Below the pieces are notes generated by a model. It did not search any database, was not told the DNA's origin, and saw only the letters and a program-made list of their open reading frames with translations. From the NCBI GenBank assembly GCA_020849935.1, contig JADZFJ010000507.1, forward strand, positions 1 through 7,312: DNA of 7,312 nt. The letters run 5' to 3'. Of the stretch, positions 5,825-7,312 are shown one piece after another (the stretch's first letter is position 1; each line of letters begins with the position of its first letter). This stretch comes from Crocinitomix sp. Its GTDB lineage: Bacteria > Bacteroidota > Bacteroidia > Flavobacteriales_D > Crocinitomicaceae. Position numbers and translations under genes: made by a program.

Positions 5825-7051
5825 ATGAATGAGAAATTAGGAAATTCGAATCCCTTTAATATTGTCGTAATTGTCGCTGCGCTTGGTTATTTTGTAGATA
5901 TCTACGACCTTACTTTGTTCGGAATTGTGAGGGTTCCAAGCCTCCTCGCTATCGGTGTCCCAGAAGATCAAATTACCGATACAGGCGTATTCCTATTGAA
6001 TATGCAAATGATTGGAATGTTGATTGGCGGCATCGTATGGGGTGTATTGGGAGATAAAAAGGGACGATTGTCTACCTTGTTTTTGACTATTTTATTGTAT
6101 TCCCTCGCCAATATCGCCAACGGATTTGTACAAAATGTAGAACAATATGCAGTGTTGCGTGTAATTGCGGGCTTCGGATTAGCTGGCGAATTAGGCATTG
6201 GTATTACGTTAGTATCGGAGGTGATGACCAAAGAAACCAGGGCATGGGGAACGGCGATTGTTTCTTCTATCGGAATTGCGGGTGCCGTATTAGCATTTTT
6301 AATTGCCGAATGGGGATGGAAACAAGCGTATTGGATTGGTGGAGGTTTGGGATTAGCACTTTTGGGGTTAAGGGTGTATGTTCATGAATCTGGAATGTTT
6401 GATAAAGTGAAAGAATCGTCTGCAAAAAGAGGAAATTTTTTCAGTTTATTTACCAACGGAAAAAGATTTATCAAATATATTTCCTGTATTTTAATTGGAA
6501 TTCCAGTTTGGTATGTGGTAGGAATTTTGATTTTCTTTTCGAAAGAATTTGCTATTTTCTTAAACGTTTCAGGCCCAATAAATAGTGGAAAGTCCATCAT
6601 GCTTCATTACATGGGAGCCGCTATTGGCAGTATAATTACAGGTTACCTTAGTCAAAAATTGAAATCAAGGAAAAAAGCCTTGGCAATCGCAATTACTGTA
6701 CTGGCTTTATTTTGTGTTTGGTATTTTGGTGCGTTTGAAACTAGTCCATCCATGTTTTATTTCATCGCGTTTGCGCTTGGTTTAGCAATGGGATATTGGG
6801 CTATTTTTATCACTGTTGCTTCCGAACAATTTGGCACAAACATTCGTTCAACCGTTACAACCACGGTGCCAAATTTTGTACGTGGCGCTACTGCCTTACT
6901 AACCTTGTGGTGGACAAGTATGTCTTTGAATATGGGAATTTGGAAATCGGCCATTATTGTTGGCGCAGTGGTCATTCCTCTTGCACTTGTTGCCATTTTC
7001 TTTTTAGAAGAAAGTCATGGCAAAAATTTAGATTATATCGAAGAAGATTAA
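5825..7051 (+). CDS. MFS transporter, metabolite/sugar:H+ symporter type
   Basis: The 408-residue protein is an inner-membrane secondary transporter with about 12 predicted hydrophobic segments. TM1 carries two acidic residues, Asp25 and Asp28 (GYFVDIYDL), as often seen in metabolite:H+ and sialate/sugar:H+ symporter branches. MFS motif A lies in the TM2-TM3 loop: GVLGDKKGRLS (73-83), with Asp77, Gly80 and Arg81. TM4 has RVIAGFGLAGELG (112-124), the Arg-Gly-rich stretch with Glu122 typical of these branches, then SEVMTKETRAWGT (131-143) with Glu132 and Arg139. The central loop after TM6 is short (HESGMFDKVKESSAKRG, from about 187), and the second-half copy of motif A is degenerate (GYLSQKLKSRKKAL). 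The end, LEESHGKNLDYIEED, is acidic and cytosolic. Length is normal and the gene looks intact. The substrate cannot be deduced; lack of catabolic neighbours gives no hint. It appears monocistronic, flanked by a gene relic on each side. Confidence 0.92.
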   Translation: MNEKLGNSNPFNIVVIVAALGYFVDIYDLTLFGIVRVPSLLAIGVPEDQITDTGVFLLNMQMIGMLIGGIVWGVLGDKKGRLSTLFLTILLYSLANIANGFVQNVEQYAVLRVIAGFGLAGELGIGITLVSEVMTKETRAWGTAIVSSIGIAGAVLAFLIAEWGWKQAYWIGGGLGLALLGLRVYVHESGMFDKVKESSAKRGNFFSLFTNGKRFIKYISCILIGIPVWYVVGILIFFSKEFAIFLNVSGPINSGKSIMLHYMGAAIGSIITGYLSQKLKSRKKALAIAITVLALFCVWYFGAFETSPSMFYFIAFALGLAMGYWAIFITVASEQFGTNIRSTVTTTVPNFVRGATALLTLWWTSMSLNMGIWKSAIIVGAVVIPLALVAIFFLEESHGKNLDYIEED

Positions 7052-7120
7052 ATTAATTGATCTAATAATTTGTGTCTCAAAAGTCGAGCCCATCTTTATT
7101 TGTTCGTTCTTTTTAAAATT

Positions 7121-7312
7121 CTAAGTCATTTTGCTTGTCTTCCTACTTTTTATTCCATCGACCAATTTACCAGCAAGGCGGGCAGCAACAAGACTAAAAT
7201 GAAATTTCTCTAAAAAATCTCCAATCAACTGGGGCTGAATCGCATTTTTTTGTGAAATGTCTTGTTCCTAACATCCTCAATAGTCAATCGTTTTTAATCT
7301 TAAATAATTTTG
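7121..7312 (-). pseudogene. Probable decayed or frameshifted protein gene, 3' part
   Basis: On the minus strand a frame without a start codon runs from 7267 down to a TAG at 7121-7123, 48 codons. Its translation looks protein-like: PQLIGDFLEKFHFSLVAARL, then AGKLVDGIKSRKTSKMT-stop, an amphipathic helix and a basic tail. Upstream it is blocked by TAG (7268-7270). The other two frames continue the coding impression: EDVRNKTFHKK lies in a second frame (open 7293 to 7228), and QNYLRLKTIDY in a third (open from the window edge to 7280). The switch from the second frame to the first falls at a run of seven A (7245-7251 on the opposite strand), where one extra A would join them. I recognise no family. 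This may be a true pseudogene, a sequencing error in a homopolymer, or coincidence. The remaining stretch 7052-7120 holds only AT-rich sequence and a weak hairpin after the MFS stop. Confidence 0.3.

Noticed and set aside
5818..5825. Minus-strand exact TAnnTTTG match (TAGATTTG) as promoter of the methyltransferase gene
   Set aside because: It overlaps the MFS start codon, lacks a partner TTG at the right distance and would leave a leader of about 170 nt; chance match is likelier.
7050..7071. Hairpin AAATTA/TAATTT after the MFS stop as terminator
   Set aside because: Made only of A and T with a 10-nt loop; too weak to call.
1..7312. CRISPR array, tRNA/rRNA genes, insertion sequence, toxin-antitoxin or defence genes
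   Set aside because: Looked for and not seen: no regularly spaced repeats, no cloverleaf-like or rRNA-like sequence, no transposase or nuclease motifs in any frame.

Overview
The window is AT-rich, densely coded DNA from a member of the Bacteroidota. The evidence is a CarboxypepD_reg/DUF5686 outer-membrane protein (an architecture typical of that phylum), a Bacteroidota-type TatC, near absence of Shine-Dalgarno sequences, and an exact match to the phylum's TAnnTTTG -7 promoter element. I cannot resolve class or genus.

Left part (1-4601, all + strand). The 3' end of an unrecognised protein gene (to 444) is followed by a tight three-gene run: tatC (Tat translocase core, inner membrane), a DUF5686-family beta-barrel protein with signal peptide (outer membrane), and lptB (ATPase of the LPS export ABC transporter). 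Spacings are 1 nt and 19 nt, so this looks like one cell-envelope operon covering folded-protein export, an outer-membrane protein of unknown role, and LPS transport. The TatC has Leu where most relatives have a conserved Glu in TM4.

Middle (4602-5637). A relatively GC-rich intergenic element with two hairpins lies between lptB and the convergent minus-strand gene for a class I SAM-dependent methyltransferase (Methyltransf_24-like) of unknown substrate. The element resembles the short palindromic repeats scattered through Flavobacteriia and relatives, and could also end transcription from both sides.

Right part (5638-7312). The gap before the next gene is not empty. It carries a roughly 47-codon plus-strand reading frame without a start codon, whose translation looks like the C-terminus of a beta-barrel outer-membrane receptor. 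Its left edge abuts the methyltransferase start codon, which suggests a truncated gene. An MFS transporter gene with metabolite:H+ symporter-like motifs follows. The last 260 nt have no intact gene, but the minus strand shows a protein-like frame (7121-7267) whose apparent continuation changes frame at a 7-A run, as in a decaying gene.

I see no CRISPR array, RNA gene, phage or complete mobile element, and no convincing evidence of a new multi-gene system. The most interesting points are the TatC substitution, the palindromic element, and the two gene relics that mark 4602-7312 as a rearranged stretch.
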